Under the pieces are notes generated by a model. That model saw only the letters and a list, made by a program, of their open reading frames with translations. It ran no database searches and was not told where the DNA came from. Below, piece by piece: positions 1 through 5,569 of a stretch of DNA of 5,936 nt (its first letter is position 1; every line of letters starts with the position of its first letter). This DNA comes from Solobacterium sp. (GTDB lineage Bacteria > Bacillota_I > Bacilli_A > Erysipelotrichales > Erysipelotrichaceae), in the NCBI GenBank assembly GCA_016280695.1, contig JAEEHG010000198.1, forward strand, positions 1 through 5,936, read 5' to 3'. A program made the position numbers and the translations under genes.

Positions 1-759
1 GGCAGCTACAGCCCGTATCTGGTCAATGTGACAACGGTGTTCATGCTGCTGTTCGGCGTGAACTTCAGCTGCTATTATCTGCTGCTTCTGAAGCGGTTCA
101 GGGATGTCTTCTCGGATGAAGAACTGCGTACGTATATCGGTATTGTTGTCGGCTCCACAGTCCTGATTACCCTCGGCATCAAGGGTCTGTACCCGACGCT
201 GGGTGAGGCAATCCGGCATGCGGCTTTCCAGGTCGGCTCGATTATCAGTACAACCGGTTACGGCACGACGAACACAGACCTGTGGCCGCCGTTTGTCAAA
301 GCACTGATGCTGTTCCTGATGATCTGCGGTGCCTCGGCCGGCAGTACCGGCGGCGGTATGAAAGTGGCCCGTATCATCCTGGCCATGAAAGCCCTGCGCC
401 GCAATATCCATGAGAATCTGCACCCGTCCGAAGTCAGCCGGGTCCGCTTCAATAAAGCCCCGGTGGACGAGCGGGTAATCAAGAATCTCAACGGCTACCT
501 GGTCGCGTATTTCACGATCATCATCCTGAGCGTCATTGTTGTATCGCTGGACGGCTTCTCGGTGGAGACGAATATCTCAGCCGTGCTGGCCACCTTCAAC
601 AACATCGGCCCGGGCTTCGACGCAGTCGGTGCCACCAGCAACTTCGGCGCTTACGGCACGCTGTCCAAACTCGTGTTCATCGCCGACATGCTGGCCGGCA
701 GACTCGAGATCTTCCCGATCCTGATTCTGGCCTCCAGAAGCACCTGGACAAGACGGTAA
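1..759 (+). CDS. trkH: TrkH family potassium uptake protein, C-terminal half (5' end outside window)
   Basis: This is the membrane subunit of a Trk-type potassium uptake system, which moves K+ through the cytoplasmic membrane and is normally gated by a cytoplasmic TrkA nucleotide-binding partner. The frame is open from base 1 (GSYSPYLVNV...), so the GTG at 28 is internal and the gene starts upstream. About 252 residues are present of the roughly 480 usual for the family, covering the last two of four pore repeats. The third pore loop is STTGYGTT (fragment residues 83-90), followed by the conserved CGASAGSTGGGMKVARI stretch (from residue 109). The fourth pore loop is NNIGPG (from residue 200). 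The C-terminus GRLEIFPILIL is typical of TrkH; KtrB would read more like GRLGPLTL. The stop is followed directly by a terminator, so this gene ends its transcript. No trkA is seen in the window; it may lie upstream. Confidence 0.95.
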   Translation, partial: GSYSPYLVNVTTVFMLLFGVNFSCYYLLLLKRFRDVFSDEELRTYIGIVVGSTVLITLGIKGLYPTLGEAIRHAAFQVGSIISTTGYGTTNTDLWPPFVKALMLFLMICGASAGSTGGGMKVARIILAMKALRRNIHENLHPSEVSRVRFNKAPVDERVIKNLNGYLVAYFTIIILSVIVVSLDGFSVETNISAVLATFNNIGPGFDAVGATSNFGAYGTLSKLVFIADMLAGRLEIFPILILASRSTWTRR

Positions 760-764
760 CAAAA

Positions 765-790
765 AAAACAGCTCCTGCGGGAGCTGTTTT
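765..790 (+). terminator. Factor-independent terminator after trkH
   Basis: An 11-bp perfect stem, AAAACAGCTCC pairing with GGAGCTGTTTT, closes a 4-base loop (776-779) six bases after the trkH stop. The T-run is only four long before a C. A run of eight A (761-768) precedes the stem, so it could also stop transcription arriving from the other strand. It insulates the ABC operon promoter, which begins four bases downstream. Confidence 0.85.
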
Positions 791-793
791 CAG

Positions 794-823
794 TTGATAC
801 CAGACTGTTAGTTAGAATATACT
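794..823 (+). promoter_or_regulatory. Candidate promoter P1 of the ABC transporter operon
   Basis: A -35 box TTGATA (794-799, 5 of 6 matches) and a -10 box TATACT (818-823, 5 of 6) are separated by 18 bases. The predicted start is near 830, giving a leader of about 190 bases. The -10 box lies inside the dyad at 810-827, as expected for a repressible promoter. It was found by eye against the sigma-70/SigA consensus. Confidence 0.55.
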
Positions 824-827
824 AACT
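810..827. promoter_or_regulatory. Operator-like dyad, site 1 (AGTTAG-N6-CTAACT)
   Basis: AGTTAG-AATATA-CTAACT is a perfect 6-bp inverted repeat with a 6-base spacer and about one helical turn between arm centres, the geometry expected for a dimeric winged-helix repressor. It covers the -10 box of promoter P1. The same TTAG-N6-CTAA core with identical spacing recurs at 971-990. An extra half-site, GTTA, precedes it (807-810). The cognate regulator is not encoded in the window. The arms resemble the halves of DtxR/IdeR iron boxes, but the classical box has a much shorter centre, so this link is weak. Confidence 0.5.
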
Positions 828-864
828 TTAAACAGCCCGATACGGAAATATGATGGAACACGAA

Positions 865-924
865 CCCGGGGCAGTGGGATAATGCATTGTTTGTCCCGAT
901 GCGGGGCCGGGATAAGGGTCCGGC
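865..924 (+). promoter_or_regulatory. Foldable leader RNA with two competing stems
   Basis: A long imperfect stem can form. CCCGG (865-869) pairs with CCGGG (907-911), GCA (871-873) with TGC (900-902), and GGGA (876-879) with TCCC (894-897), around a 14-base loop. The same CCGG segment can instead pair downstream, as GCCGG (906-910) with CCGGC (920-924). The two folds exclude each other. Only transcripts from P1 would carry this RNA. It matches no riboswitch class that I recognise, and no cobalamin or FMN signature boxes are present. Confidence 0.3.
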
Positions 925-935
925 ATTCGGATATA

Positions 936-956
936 TGCCTGTCAGCATGGCAGGCA
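936..956 (+). promoter_or_regulatory. Small hairpin in the ABC operon leader
   Basis: TGCCTGTC (936-943) pairs with GGCAGGCA (949-956) around a 5-base loop, AGCAT, with one G-T wobble. No T-run follows, so it is not a standard terminator. It overlaps the -35 box of P2 in the DNA and would appear as RNA only in P1 transcripts. Confidence 0.35.
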
Positions 957-966
957 ATAATATAAC
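939..966 (+). promoter_or_regulatory. Candidate promoter P2 of the ABC transporter operon
   Basis: A -35 box CTGTCA (939-944, 4 of 6 matches) and a -10 box TATAAC (961-966, 5 of 6) are 16 bases apart. Transcription would start near 973, inside the second dyad (971-990). This would give a short leader of about 48 bases. It is weaker than P1 by consensus match. Confidence 0.4.
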
Positions 967-970
967 AGTC

Positions 971-990
971 TGGTTAGTCACATCTAATCA
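971..990. promoter_or_regulatory. Operator-like dyad, site 2 (TGGTTAG-N6-CTAATCA)
   Basis: TGGTTAG-TCACAT-CTAATCA is a 7-bp inverted repeat with one mismatch (973/988) and the same 6-base spacer as site 1 at 810-827. It covers the predicted start point of P2, where a bound repressor would block initiation or early elongation. Repetition of both arm sequence and spacing within 165 bases is the main reason to believe both sites. Confidence 0.5.
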
Positions 991-1020
991 AGGCTGTTCA
1001 TAAACAGAAAGGGAATTTGT

Positions 1021-2781
1021 ATGAGTGAGAAAAAGAAAGACCCCTCAGCCATAGCCTGGCTGCTGGACCAGGCGGGGGAACATCGCCGGCAGTATGTGCT
1101 CAGTGTGGCACTGGCCGTGTGCGGTGTCCTGTGCTCAGTGGCACCGTATTTCGCGGTGGCCGGTATTGTCAGGGGCCTGATGGACGGGCGGAAAGAGATG
1201 TCGTTCTATCTGCTGCGCTGCGGTTTTCTGGCCCTGCTGTGGCTGGGCCGGGTGCTGTTCCATGCCCTGAGCACGGCAACCAGTCACCGTGCGACTTTTG
1301 CCGTCCTTGGTGAGATCCGCAAGCGGGGTCTGGAGAAGCTGACCCGGATGCCGCTGGGGGATGTCCTGGCAGAGTCCTCCGGGGCCTTGAAGAACACGCT
1401 GATCGAGCGGATTGACGCGATTGAGACAACCCTGGCGCATATTGTGCCGGAGTTTACCGCCAACCTGCTCGTCCCGGTGATCATGATCATATATATCTTC
1501 ACGATTGACTGGCGCATGGGGCTGGCTTCCCTGCTGACCGTACCGCTTGGCATGGGCTGCTACATCGGTATGATGACCGGCAGCGCCGGTTTCTATGAGC
1601 GGACAGTCAAGGCGACCAAAGCCCTGAATTCCACGGCGGTTGAATATATCAACGGCATCCAGGTAATCAAGGTCTTCGGCAAAACAAAAAGCAGTTATGA
1701 GCGCTTTGCGGCCGATGCCAATGAGGCTGCGGCCAGCTTTGTCGACTGGATGCGCTCCAGTATCATCCCGTTTACATTTGCCATGGTCATCATGCCGGCA
1801 ACCATGGTCAGCATCCTGCCGATCGGCGGCCTGCTGGTCAGAGGCGGCAGCCTGGCAGCGCAGGATTTTGTCTATATCATCATCCTGTCAGTCGGACTGA
1901 TCGCCCCGCTGATTACCTGCATGAGCTATTCGGATGACATCCGGACCATGGGGACAATCGTCGGGGAAGTCCGCCGGATCGTTGAAGCCCCGGAAATGAA
2001 CCGCCCGCTGACCGGCACAGCCCCGGAAGAAAACGCCCTGCGGCTGGAAGATGTCCGCTTCAGCTATGGTGACAAGGAAGTGCTCCATGGCATAAACATG
2101 GAGATCCCGGAAGGCAGTTTTACCGCCCTGGTAGGACCGTCCGGTTCCGGCAAATCAACCATTGCGCGGCTGATTGCTTCGCTGTGGGAAGCGGACAGCG
2201 GCCGGATTACGCTGGGCGGCAAGGACCTGCGCGGGATCCCGCTGGATATCTGTGCCGACCGGGTTGCGTTTGTGTCCCAGGACAATTATCTGTTTAACAT
2301 GACGGTGCGGGAGAATATCCGTCTCGGCCGGCCGTCCGCGACTGATGAAGAAGTGGAAGAAGCGGCCCGGATGAGCGGCTGCCACGAATTCATCCTGTCA
2401 CTGGAGAACGGCTATGAAACAATGGTCGGTTCTTCCGGCAGCCATCTGTCCGGCGGTGAACGGCAGAGAATATCCATTGCCAGGGCCATGCTCAAGGCCG
2501 CGCCGATTGTCATTCTGGACGAAGCGACAGCGTATACCGATCCGGAAAACGAAGCGGTAATCCAGCGCTCTGTCAGCCGGCTGACCGCAGGGAAGACCCT
2601 GATTGTCATTGCCCACCGGCTGTCCACAGTCCGGGATGCCGACCGGATCTACGTGATCAAAGACGGACTGGTTGATGATGCCGGCACCCATGAGGAACTG
2701 ATGAATCATCACGGTCTGTACGAAACAATGTACCGGGCACATATGGCAGCCCGGGATCAGGAGGTGAGTGTCAATGGTTAA
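1021..2781 (+). CDS. ABC transporter half-protein, fused permease/ATPase, first subunit
   Basis: A 586-residue exporter-fold half-transporter in the cytoplasmic membrane. Six predicted membrane helices occupy roughly residues 24-300 (about 24-50, 62-84, 141-162, 165-188, 247-272 and 282-300). The ATPase domain follows. Walker A is GPSGSGKST at 372-380, the Q-loop glutamine is Q420, the signature LSGGE is at 476-480, Walker B IVILDE ends at catalytic E501, and the H-loop histidine is H532. All catalytic residues are present. The D-loop is AYTDPE rather than the common SALD. The ATG at 1021 follows AAAGGG (1008-1013) at 7 bases. The next gene overlaps its 3' end by 8 bases and encodes a paralogous half, so the two probably form a heterodimer. 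The DPENE stretch suggests the YbtP/YbtQ-IrtA/IrtB siderophore-uptake branch; this is a judgement from motif memory. A drug, lipid or peptide exporter is the alternative. The ABC call is near certain, the substrate unknown. Confidence 0.93.
   Translation: MSEKKKDPSAIAWLLDQAGEHRRQYVLSVALAVCGVLCSVAPYFAVAGIVRGLMDGRKEMSFYLLRCGFLALLWLGRVLFHALSTATSHRATFAVLGEIRKRGLEKLTRMPLGDVLAESSGALKNTLIERIDAIETTLAHIVPEFTANLLVPVIMIIYIFTIDWRMGLASLLTVPLGMGCYIGMMTGSAGFYERTVKATKALNSTAVEYINGIQVIKVFGKTKSSYERFAADANEAAASFVDWMRSSIIPFTFAMVIMPATMVSILPIGGLLVRGGSLAAQDFVYIIILSVGLIAPLITCMSYSDDIRTMGTIVGEVRRIVEAPEMNRPLTGTAPEENALRLEDVRFSYGDKEVLHGINMEIPEGSFTALVGPSGSGKSTIARLIASLWEADSGRITLGGKDLRGIPLDICADRVAFVSQDNYLFNMTVRENIRLGRPSATDEEVEEAARMSGCHEFILSLENGYETMVGSSGSHLSGGERQRISIARAMLKAAPIVILDEATAYTDPENEAVIQRSVSRLTAGKTLIVIAHRLSTVRDADRIYVIKDGLVDDAGTHEELMNHHGLYETMYRAHMAARDQEVSVNG
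2759..2767 (+). promoter_or_regulatory. Ribosome binding site that decides the start of the second ABC gene
   Basis: AGGAGGTGA is a full-length match to the anti-Shine-Dalgarno sequence. It lies inside the end of the first ABC gene. The ATG at 2774 is nine bases after AGGAGG, a normal distance. The in-frame GTG at 2768 is only three bases away, too close, so ATG 2774 is taken as the start. Confidence 0.85.
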
Positions 2782-4516
2782 AACAATCCGGAAATTCTTT
2801 GCCTTCTGCGGCACGGAGAACCGCCGGAAGTTCCGGCTGTCCATCCTGCTGGGGCTGGTCCAGGCCATCTTTGAAGCGCTCAAGATTCCGGCAATCGCGG
2901 TCATGGTGCGGGCGGTCCTGGGGCCGGGCATAACCATGCAGGATGTTCTGATGTCGCTTGGCATCATGCTGGTGAGCATCATCGGTGCCGGTCTGGCCAA
3001 GGCAAAGGCAACGATGCTGCAGACGGAAGGCGGTTATGATACCTGTGCCCGCAAGCGCATTGAGATTGCCGAGCATATGCGGTATCTGCCGATGGGCTAT
3101 TTCAATACGAACAGTCTCGGGCAGATCACTTCGGTCACGACCAATGTCATGCAGAATCTGGAAAATGTCGCGACCCGGGTTGTCATGCTGGTCTGTGAAG
3201 GCCTTCTGACTACCGGTGTAATCATCGTCATGCTCATGTTCTTTGACCGTCGGATTGCCCTGGTGCTGCTGGCAGGTCTGTGCCTGTTCCTGCTGGCCAA
3301 CGCGGCTCTGCAGAAAGCGGCCGGGACCATGGCGGGAAGGAAAATATCTGCTGATGAAAAGCTGGTGGAAAAAGTCATGGAGTACCTGCAGGGCATGACC
3401 GAAGTCAAGGCTTATCATCTCAGCGGGGAGAAGAGCCGGGAACTCAATGAAGCGATCGGGGTCAATGTGCAGACGAACACGGATATGGAAATGACCCTGA
3501 TCCCCCGGATGACACTGCAGAACTATGTGGCCAAGCTGACCGGGGTGGCCATGGTCTTCTTCTCCTGCCTGTTCTATGTACAGGGTTCCATGGATACCCT
3601 GACGGCGGTGGTTATGGTCATCTCAGCCTTTATCGTCTATGCCAGCCTGGAGACAGCCGGCAATTACTCGGCCCTGCTGCGGGTTGTGGACATGAGTGTT
3701 GACCGGGCGCAGGAAATCCTGTCCGTACCGCCGATGGACCTGTCGGGACAGGCACATGACCCGCAGAGTCTTGATATGCAGGCGGACCACATCGACTTCT
3801 CCTATGACAAAAGAAAGATCATCGATGATGTCTCCCTGGTGATTCCGGAACGGACATCCACAGCCATTGTCGGTCCCTCTGGCGGCGGGAAGACCACCCT
3901 GGTCAATCTGCTGGCCCGGTTCTGGGATGTCGACCGCGGCACCGTGACACTCGATGGCCGGGATGTGAGGGAATACGATATTGATTCGCTGATGAAGAAC
4001 TTCAGCTTTGTCTTCCAGAATGTGTATCTCTTCCATGATACGATTGCCAACAACATCCGGTTCGGTGAGCCGGAAGCGGATATGGAAAGGGTTATTGCGG
4101 CCGCGAAGAAAGCGAGCTGCCATGACTTCATCATGCAGCTGCCGGACGGTTATGACACGGTGATCGGTGAGGGCGGCGCAAGTCTTTCCGGCGGGGAGCG
4201 GCAGAGAATATCGATTGCCCGGGCCATGATGAAGGACGCGCCGGTGATCTTCCTGGATGAGGCAACGGCCAACGTCGACCCGGAAAACGAGAATGAACTC
4301 ATGCAGGCAATCGAGGCTTTGACCCGGGACAAGACCGTGGTCATGATTGCCCACCGGCTCAAGACCGTTGAACACGCGGACCAGATCCTGGTCGTGGATC
4401 ACGGGAAGATCGTTCAGCAGGGAAAGCATGCGGAGCTGATGGGTCAGGAAGGCATCTACCGGAACTTTGTCAGTGAACGGCGGGAAGCTGCCGGCTGGAA
4501 AGTCAAAAACGCCTAA
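2774..4516 (+). CDS. ABC transporter half-protein, fused permease/ATPase, second subunit
   Basis: A 580-residue partner of the preceding half-transporter with the same architecture. Six predicted membrane helices occupy roughly residues 22-295. The ATPase domain has Walker A GPSGGGKTT at 367-375, Q-loop Q415, signature LSGGE at 471-475, Walker B VIFLDE ending at catalytic E496, D-loop ANVDPE, and H-loop H527. Both composite ATP sites of the predicted heterodimer therefore look active, unlike the many bacterial heterodimeric exporters with one degenerate site. The start at ATG 2774 is fixed by the ribosome binding site and gives an 8-base overlap with the upstream gene, consistent with translational coupling. 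The long cytoplasmic stretch between helices 4 and 5 includes MEYLQGMTEVKAYHLSGEKS, a typical coupling region of this fold. No substrate-binding protein or SIP-like reductase domain is fused or adjacent. Substrate and transport direction are unknown. Confidence 0.93.
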   Translation: MVKTIRKFFAFCGTENRRKFRLSILLGLVQAIFEALKIPAIAVMVRAVLGPGITMQDVLMSLGIMLVSIIGAGLAKAKATMLQTEGGYDTCARKRIEIAEHMRYLPMGYFNTNSLGQITSVTTNVMQNLENVATRVVMLVCEGLLTTGVIIVMLMFFDRRIALVLLAGLCLFLLANAALQKAAGTMAGRKISADEKLVEKVMEYLQGMTEVKAYHLSGEKSRELNEAIGVNVQTNTDMEMTLIPRMTLQNYVAKLTGVAMVFFSCLFYVQGSMDTLTAVVMVISAFIVYASLETAGNYSALLRVVDMSVDRAQEILSVPPMDLSGQAHDPQSLDMQADHIDFSYDKRKIIDDVSLVIPERTSTAIVGPSGGGKTTLVNLLARFWDVDRGTVTLDGRDVREYDIDSLMKNFSFVFQNVYLFHDTIANNIRFGEPEADMERVIAAAKKASCHDFIMQLPDGYDTVIGEGGASLSGGERQRISIARAMMKDAPVIFLDEATANVDPENENELMQAIEALTRDKTVVMIAHRLKTVEHADQILVVDHGKIVQQGKHAELMGQEGIYRNFVSERREAAGWKVKNA

Positions 4517-4543
4517 GCGTCATTCGCGTTATCAATTACACGC

Positions 4544-4569
4544 AAAAGCGGGATGAGAGTCCCGCTTTT
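4544..4569 (+). terminator. Factor-independent terminator after the ABC operon
   Basis: A 10-bp perfect stem, AAAAGCGGGA pairing with TCCCGCTTTT, closes a 6-base loop (4554-4559) 27 bases after the stop. The T-run is four long and then continues CAGTTG, exactly as after the trkH terminator. The symmetric A and T runs make action on both strands possible. Confidence 0.85.
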
Positions 4570-4599
4570 CAGTTGCCGGTTTTGCCATGAGCCCCGCTT

Positions 4600-4644
4600 C
4601 CGGCTGTTTACGGGATTCAGTTGTATGCGCTGCCGGCTTTTTTT
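4600..4644 (+). terminator. Possible second, weak terminator
   Basis: CCGGC (4600-4604) can pair with GCCGG (4632-4636), followed by C and seven T (4638-4644). The stem is only 5 bp and the loop is 27 bases, so this is weak. The T-run may simply be the AT-rich flank of the promoter whose -10 box starts at 4644. Confidence 0.25.
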
Positions 4645-4649
4645 ATAAT
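4621..4649 (+). promoter_or_regulatory. Candidate promoter of the lipoprotein/zinc-ribbon unit
   Basis: A perfect -10 box TATAAT (4644-4649) lies 17 bases after a weak -35 box TTGTAT (4621-4626, 3 of 6 matches). The start would be near 4656, giving a leader of about 188 bases. No TTAG-N6-CTAA dyad is present here, so control differs from that of the ABC operon. Confidence 0.5.
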
Positions 4650-4669
4650 AAATAAGAAGTATCCGTCCA

Positions 4670-4826
4670 TCCGGGTGACCGGACCCGCCAGACATAATTA
4701 CCGATTGTCTTGACCTGCCAGTACAGAATACAGTGATACCGGTTTTTGCCGTATCCAATGCATGGCACAAGAGATGAATAACAGAAAATGACAGAATCCT
4801 GTCATTGCGGCAGTACAGAACTGCCG
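4670..4826 (+). promoter_or_regulatory. Structured leader with four consecutive hairpins
   Basis: Four short stem-loops follow the predicted start. The first is TCCGG/CCGGA with a GTGA (GNRA-type) loop at 4670-4683. The second is GATAC(C)GG/CCGTATC with one bulged C at 4735-4755. The third is AATGACAG/CTGTCATT with loop AATC at 4787-4806. The fourth is CGGCAGT/ACTGCCG with a 5-base loop at 4808-4826. The last ends on the first G of the GGAGGAG ribosome binding site, so it could affect access to it. I see no known riboswitch class and no convincing small open frame here. The 327 bases from 4517 to 4843 hold only this leader, the promoter and the terminators. Confidence 0.35.
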
Positions 4827-4832
4827 GAGGAG
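4826..4832 (+). promoter_or_regulatory. Ribosome binding site of the lipoprotein gene
   Basis: GGAGGAG ends 11 bases before ATG 4844. It rules out the upstream in-frame TTG at 4805, which has no such site and would add 13 residues in front of the lysine-led signal peptide. Its first base is in the stem of the hairpin at 4808-4826. Confidence 0.8.
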
Positions 4833-4843
4833 ACCGATTAAGC

Positions 4844-5557
4844 ATGAAAAAACTGATGATATGCCTGGCAGTGCTGCTGACCGGGTGCACCTCACAGGCA
4901 GCTGCCGCCATGGCCCCGGCCATGAACAGGACGGAAAAGAATGAAGTCATACCGGAGTCAGATGATTTCTTTGACAGCAGTGTAAATGAAGAGCCGGATA
5001 AAACCGCGGAACCGGCCCCGGCGGTCCAGCCTGCCGTTCCGGCAGAGCCCCCGGTGACCCAGAGCCCGGCAGAGGATCCGGAACCGGGGCAGAACTACGG
5101 TTTCAATACGGCAGTCAGCCCGGATGATTTTGCCTTCTATACATCCGTTGTCTATGACGGCGTCCCGGACGATGCGGAATATCCGCCGCTCAAATATGCC
5201 GAGGGAGCGTGGAAGTACTATCTCAGTGACACGTCCGTATCAGAGGATGGGACATTCTTCGAGCAGTATGGCTATGCTGATCTGGCCCTGGACCGGGAAA
5301 ACAACCTGGTGATTGTTACCCTGCATCCCCGGCTGGGCGGTGACGGCTTCGAATTGTATGACATCCTGGAAGATCCCGGCTATGAGCCGTTTTCGGGCGG
5401 GCTGACGGAAGAAGGCGCCCTGAAGCTGATCGGCAATGAAACGGTTCTCTACATCACATACTATTACGCCTGGCAGGGGCGGGAATGCATCGCCGGTGAC
5501 GCCTGGTTCTCGGAAGAAGACCAGGGCATGTTCATCATGACCAGGGGCCAGGAATAA
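4844..5557 (+). CDS. Predicted lipoprotein of unknown function
   Basis: A 237-residue protein with a short type II signal peptide, MKKLMICLAVLLTG, and a lipobox L-T-G-C with the lipidated cysteine at C15. It should therefore be anchored on the outer face of the cytoplasmic membrane. Residues about 31-82 form an acidic, proline- and alanine-rich tether (EPAPAVQPAVPAEPP within it). Residues about 84-237 look like a compact domain rich in aromatics and predicted strands. It contains GAWKYYL (121-127), LVIVTLHPR (155-163) and VLYITYYYAW (201-210). The only other cysteines are C7, in the signal peptide, and C215. I do not recognise the family. The WKYYL and VTLHP pattern reminds me of extracytoplasmic domains found behind zinc-ribbon/membrane segments in Clostridia, which would link it to its downstream neighbour; that is an unverified recollection. 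It is co-transcribed with the zinc-ribbon gene 12 bases downstream. Confidence 0.85.
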   Translation: MKKLMICLAVLLTGCTSQAAAAMAPAMNRTEKNEVIPESDDFFDSSVNEEPDKTAEPAPAVQPAVPAEPPVTQSPAEDPEPGQNYGFNTAVSPDDFAFYTSVVYDGVPDDAEYPPLKYAEGAWKYYLSDTSVSEDGTFFEQYGYADLALDRENNLVIVTLHPRLGGDGFELYDILEDPGYEPFSGGLTEEGALKLIGNETVLYITYYYAWQGRECIAGDAWFSEEDQGMFIMTRGQE

Positions 5558-5569
5558 GGAGCGCGGTTT

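Noticed and set aside
28..30. GTG as the start of the first gene
   Set aside because: The frame is open to base 1 with TrkH-like sequence, and only the last two of four pore repeats are present, so this codon is internal.
841..1000. Cobalamin-type riboswitch in the ABC leader, suggested by GCAGTGGG and GC-rich stems
   Set aside because: The conserved B12 box and the other core elements are missing, and the stems do not match the class.
2768..2770. GTG start for the second ABC gene
   Set aside because: It is only three bases after AGGAGG; the ATG at 2774 has normal spacing.
2398..3418. Two minus-strand open frames (2398-3000 and 2771-3418)
   Set aside because: They overlap each other and both ABC genes, have no convincing ribosome binding site or domain, and are explained as shadows of the coding strand.
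3623..4429. Long open frame (268 codons) on the minus strand
   Set aside because: It lies wholly inside the second ABC gene, whose ATPase motifs are unmistakable. Its protein shows no recognisable domain, and long antisense frames are expected opposite GC-rich coding sequence.
4710..4740. Second promoter for the lipoprotein based on TTGACC at 4710-4715
   Set aside because: No acceptable -10 box is found 16-18 bases downstream; the TATAAT at 4644-4649 is far better.
4513..4950. Minus-strand open frame spanning the intergenic region before the lipoprotein
   Set aside because: It crosses a terminator, a promoter and the lipoprotein signal peptide, has no recognisable domain, and its translated sequence looks random.
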